Virus record (IMG/VR): IMGVR_UViG_3300021964_000636
Coordinates: 1-21,759 of that record
Source of the DNA: a virus
Length of the DNA stretch: 21,759 bases
Reading direction: 5' to 3' (one strand)
The notes under the pieces were generated by a model. That model saw nothing but the letters and a program-made list of their open reading frames with translations, did no database searches and had not been told where the DNA came from. Below, piece by piece: positions 17,947-21,759 of the stretch; position 1 is the first letter of the stretch, and the number at the start of each line of letters is the position of its first letter. The position numbers and the translations under genes are program-made.

Positions 17947-18184
17947 AAAACAAGGTTTTGGCGAACTAACGGCTGAAGATTTTGAAGCGGGTGATATAGT
18001 TGAGTGGTCTACTTGGGACCAAGAACTTGAACAATGGAACACTCACTATGGTATAATAGTGAGAACAGAGAACAGAATACAGTCTAACAGGGTTGTCTCT
18101 ATATCTAAAGTTATCCCTATTAATGGTCCTCAAATAGAAAGAGAGTTTTTCACATTGACGCTCAAATTAGTAAATAAACTTTGA
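17939..18184 (+). CDS. Small SH3/KOW-like phage protein (family member 12)
   Basis: An 81-residue protein from ATG 17939, starting inside the end of the previous gene (a GTG at 17936 is the alternative). FEAGDIVEWSTWD is the GD turn, YGIIVRTENR the second strand, VVSISKVIPI the third and FFTLTLKLVNKL the last. It is the only clear family member in the right block, and the barrel is longer than in the early-region members. Function unknown. Confidence 0.75.
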   Translation: MDEKQGFGELTAEDFEAGDIVEWSTWDQELEQWNTHYGIIVRTENRIQSNRVVSISKVIPINGPQIEREFFTLTLKLVNKL

Positions 18185-18189
18185 GAAAC

Positions 18190-18199
18190 TATTTATATT
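18190..18199 (+). promoter_or_regulatory. TATTTA motif with short leader
   Basis: TATTTATATT lies 22 bases before the ATG at 18221, in the only gap between the two genes. It fits the candidate phage promoter pattern. The leader has no Shine-Dalgarno site. Confidence 0.35.
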
Positions 18200-18220
18200 G
18201 ATTCTGCTGAGCTTTTTTCG

Positions 18221-19243
<1,023 letters not shown>

Positions 19244-19338
19244 GACGATGACTGGTAAATATAAAAATCGAACTTAAAAAGATTCGAAATACATTTATCA
19301 GACGACTTCTATTATTAGAAATAAGCGAGGATAAACCA

Positions 19339-19590
19339 ATGTCATTAGACAAACAGTGGAGAGATTTTCTTAACGAGAGTGCAGATGATAAAAACATCTT
19401 TACCTATATTCAGGGTCTCCAAGAAATAATTTCCAATCTAAAACCAAAGACCATTGCTGAGAAGCGCCGACTTCAGTTGGCTAAGCAGCATTTGCGCGAA
19501 GTGAAGAGATTCGCTCGACGAATGGAAAATGATATTGGTGTGCTTCAAGAAAAGCTTAATATTCTAGAAGAATCAGCAGGAAAAGAATAA
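19339..19590 (+). CDS. Small coiled-coil protein with N-terminal W-x-x-F-L peptide, 83 residues
   Basis: ATG 19339 with GAGG about 9 bases upstream. It begins MSLDKQWRDFLNESADD, then is entirely helical and basic/acidic (GLQEIISNLKP, RRLQLAKQHLREVKRFARRM, DIGVLQEKLNILEES). The leading QWRDFLNES is the third example of the W-x-x-[F/Y]-[L/I]-x-E peptide. Such short helical proteins in T4-like phages can be head core or internal proteins. One-base overlap (TAATG) with the following gene suggests co-translation. The 95-base gap before it has no gene. Confidence 0.7.
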   Translation: MSLDKQWRDFLNESADDKNIFTYIQGLQEIISNLKPKTIAEKRRLQLAKQHLREVKRFARRMENDIGVLQEKLNILEESAGKE

Positions 19591-21569
19591 TGGGTGGTGT
19601 TGCAGGACATATGGCTCATTTGTCGGAAGATACCGACTTAACGTTCAAAGAAATTGTTGATATCCTCGGCAAAGTAGCAAATGCAGAAATAAAAAATGCA
19701 ACAGAAAAAGTTGACGGTCAGAATTTGTTTCTGACCGTTGACAATTCTGGTGAAATTAAAACAGCAAGAAACAGCGGCGATATCAAGAAAGGTGGTATGA
19801 CCACAGATGAGTATATCAGTAAGTGGATAGGTCACCCAGCAGAAAATGCCTTTACAAACGGTTTTAAGGCGGTCTCAGCGGCTTTACGCAAGTTAAGCCC
19901 CGAGGATATAGAGGCTATCTTTGCGGACGGTCAGAGGTACGTTAACATGGAGATAATGTATCCTAAGAATCCCAATATTATTTCATACTCTTCTCCAAAC
20001 ATCGTTCTTCATGGCTTGCAATATTTTGGTGATGAAGAAGAAACACCAGAAATGCGTCAACAAACCAAAAGCAAGTTTGTAAAACTTGCCGGTATGATTG
20101 ATGGCGCCACTGAACAAGTAGGCGAAGAAGAGTGGAGCGTTAATGGTCCAAAACTGGTCGCATTAAAAAATATTGCTGATGGTTCTGCTCTTAAAGACGT
20201 TACATCTAAAATCGAGTCATTTGCCGCTCCTGTTGGAATGGATGCAACCATTGGTGACTACGTAAAACTTGTTGTAGAGCAATATGCTGATTCCGTAGGC
20301 TTACCACAAGATGTAACTGAAAAATTGACTACACTTATGCTCGATCCTGAAAAAGCAAAAGAACAGGGCATATCTGTCGTACAGTTAAAGAAAGGTTTAC
20401 CAAAAGAGTTACAAAACACTGTCTCTAACCTTGGTTCTAAAACAAAGACCATGAAGTATATTTCTAGTGTTCTGAAGCCTCTTGAAGTTGCTATTAGTGA
20501 TTTTGCTATTGAAGTTCTTCGAGGCGTAAAGAGTTACTTTGTGTCCGACAATGACCAAGAAGTAGCACGTATGAGAGCAGAGCTAGAACAGTCTATTGCT
20601 TATCTTAAAAACCTTCAAGCATCCGGTGATGAAAAAATGGGTGAGTTGGTCGATCAACAACTTGCAAAACTTGGAGACATTGAAAACCTTGCTTCTTCAA
20701 TGGAAGGCGTGGTATTTGAATATCCGCCCGGTTCTGATAAGATCTATAAACTAACTGGTGCGTTTGCCATGGCTAATCAAATTATTGGTCGAGCCAGACG
20801 TTCAGGTATGACTGAGGAAATGGAAGAAGAACCAGTTGCAGAAGTCAGTCGTCCTAAGACAGTAGCTGTTGTTCCCGGCGCATTTAAGCCGCCGCATAAG
20901 GGACACCTCGATATGGTGCGAAAGTACGCAGGTGTTGCAGATGAAGTTATTGTTCTCATCTCCAGACCCACAAGAAGCGGCAGAAGACTTCCAAATGGAC
21001 GAGAAATAACCGCTGAAGACTCTCTTAAAATATGGAATGTGCTGCTTCGTGGCTTACCAAATGTAAGAGTAGGTATCTCGCCGCATGCATCACCCATTAA
21101 TGCAGCATATGAATTCATTGGCGACGAAGGTCCTCTAAACTTAGGAGATAAAGTTATATTAGGATGCAGCACTAAAGGTGGTGACTGCAACCGTTGGGCT
21201 GGAGCGGCGAAATACATCAAAGATGGTGTCGAGTTAATTTCTGACACAGGTGTTGAACCAACACAACGCGCAAGTGGACAACCATATAGTGCAACAGACT
21301 TTAGAAATGCACTTGGGAAACCAGAAAACAAAGCTGAAATAGCCGACTTTGTTGGTGAAGAGAACGTAGATGCTATTTTAGACATCCTTGGGCTCTCAAC
21401 AGTCGATGAGACTTCTGGTGCTGGTGCTGTTGGAGGATATGCTGCCCCTTTGGGATATGGGTCGGTTAGACCCAAAAAGACCAAGAAGAAAAAGAAGAGT
21501 GAATATATAGATTTAAGTTTGATTGATGAAGTTATTGAACTAATTATGAAAAGAGGCATTACAAAATGA
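19590..21569 (+). CDS. Fusion of an RNA/DNA ligase-like nucleotidyltransferase and an HxGH nucleotidylyltransferase
   Basis: A 659-residue protein. N-terminal part (about 1-410): EKVDGQN with K40 in the K-x-DG motif I of ATP-dependent ligases and capping enzymes; YVNMEIMYP (117-125) fits motif III; MEGVVFEY (371-378) motif IV; and YKLTG with K387 motif V. A 200-residue helical insertion lies between III and IV. C-terminal part (about 422-600): AVVPGAFKPPHKGHLDMV with the HxGH motif (436-439) and YSATDFR (566-572), like the ISTxxR motif of NMNAT/PPAT enzymes; this predicts transfer of a nucleotide to a phosphorylated substrate. The tail is Gly-rich, then Lys-rich (RPKKTKKKKK), ending in a helix. 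I recall the MGGVAGHMAHL N-terminus from marine T4-like phages. Activities on RNA ends, DNA nicks or NAD metabolism are all possible; no activity is known to me for this fusion. Confidence 0.85.
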   Translation: MGGVAGHMAHLSEDTDLTFKEIVDILGKVANAEIKNATEKVDGQNLFLTVDNSGEIKTARNSGDIKKGGMTTDEYISKWIGHPAENAFTNGFKAVSAALRKLSPEDIEAIFADGQRYVNMEIMYPKNPNIISYSSPNIVLHGLQYFGDEEETPEMRQQTKSKFVKLAGMIDGATEQVGEEEWSVNGPKLVALKNIADGSALKDVTSKIESFAAPVGMDATIGDYVKLVVEQYADSVGLPQDVTEKLTTLMLDPEKAKEQGISVVQLKKGLPKELQNTVSNLGSKTKTMKYISSVLKPLEVAISDFAIEVLRGVKSYFVSDNDQEVARMRAELEQSIAYLKNLQASGDEKMGELVDQQLAKLGDIENLASSMEGVVFEYPPGSDKIYKLTGAFAMANQIIGRARRSGMTEEMEEEPVAEVSRPKTVAVVPGAFKPPHKGHLDMVRKYAGVADEVIVLISRPTRSGRRLPNGREITAEDSLKIWNVLLRGLPNVRVGISPHASPINAAYEFIGDEGPLNLGDKVILGCSTKGGDCNRWAGAAKYIKDGVELISDTGVEPTQRASGQPYSATDFRNALGKPENKAEIADFVGEENVDAILDILGLSTVDETSGAGAVGGYAAPLGYGSVRPKKTKKKKKSEYIDLSLIDEVIELIMKRGITK

Positions 21570-21759
21570 ACCAGAATGAAGAAACCATTCTCAGAGAGAG
21601 TATAAGATCTATTATAAGACATGTCAAGTCGAAAAGACTGGATGAAGAAAAAGAACTTCGACAGATCATTCAAAAAATGATGGACTTTGATTTGCTCGAA
21701 GCCCAAACACCAGATGTCGATCCATCACCAAACAAGTCAACTGGTATTAACGTACTTGA
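21566..21759 (+). CDS. Start of a helical phage protein, 3' partial
   Basis: ATG 21566 overlaps the previous stop (ATGA), and the frame is open to the end of the window (64 codons). It begins MNQNEETILRESIRSIIRHV and is Lys/Glu-rich (SKRLDEEKELRQIIQKMMDF), then turns Pro/Asp-rich. The leading amphipathic helix (ETILRESIRSIIR) is of the kind that opens many virion-region proteins in these phages. The remainder, and so its identity, lies outside the window. Confidence 0.65.
   Translation, partial: MNQNEETILRESIRSIIRHVKSKRLDEEKELRQIIQKMMDFDLLEAQTPDVDPSPNKSTGINVL

Noticed and set aside
20777-21706. Long antisense frame (309 codons) on the - strand
   Set aside because: It lies opposite the ligase-nucleotidylyltransferase gene, whose frame has clear HxGH and S-x-T-x-x-R motifs. 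The antisense product is low-complexity, Ser/Phe-rich and without a ribosome site.

Overview
The window is very probably part of the genome of a large tailed bacteriophage of the T4-like (myovirus) kind, most likely from an aquatic Gram-negative host. All recognisable genes are on the + strand, are tightly packed (many ATGA or TAATG stop/start overlaps) and are mostly small. Several match protein types I know from marine T4-like phage contigs: the mosaic Cys-rich basic protein, the cupin-like protein, the coiled-coil/membrane-anchor protein, the HExxH protein with an acidic tail, and the ligase/nucleotidylyltransferase fusion. No tRNA, rRNA, CRISPR array or insertion sequence was seen. The host is uncertain. 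A VWA lipoprotein ending PDTGDSGL and an exported 88-residue protein recall secreted proteins of Myxococcota and other delta-proteobacteria-like groups, but this is a weak hint.

Left block (1-4357): G+C-rich, C-ending codons, strong AAGGAG ribosome sites. It starts with the tail of a possible AAA+ ATPase and two small SH3-like genes. Next comes a metallopeptidase/VWA protein, then a series of tiny genes. Seven of the transcription units carry near-identical sigma70-type promoters with 17-bp spacers and two extra TGACA boxes at fixed distances upstream. This looks like an early, host-polymerase-read accessory region.

Middle block (4358-8760): the sequence becomes A+T-rich. It holds many more short genes: SH3-like proteins, one-helix membrane peptides, a winged-helix regulator and a small exported protein. 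Here a second signal appears, TA[G/T/A]TTA followed by 4-7 bases and then the start codon. The genes that have it lack a Shine-Dalgarno sequence, which suggests phage-specific promoters giving leaderless mRNAs.

Right block (8766-21759): larger genes. In order: a VWA lipoprotein, an exported trypsin-like protease, a Nudix hydrolase, the mosaic Cys-rich protein, a cupin-like protein, an 827-residue protein, small conserved proteins, a staphylococcal-nuclease-like enzyme, an exported protein, a HAD phosphatase, a coiled-coil/membrane protein, an HExxH protein with a poly-Glu acidic tail and a well-placed internal start, a short coiled-coil protein, and the ligase-nucleotidylyltransferase fusion. 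The Nudix, the HAD and the short coiled-coil protein carry a common terminal peptide W-x-x-[F/Y]-[L/I]-x-E. It resembles T4 capsid-targeting peptides, so part of this block may encode enzymes carried inside the capsid, possibly for RNA repair. That functional picture is inference; the domains and motifs are visible in the sequence.
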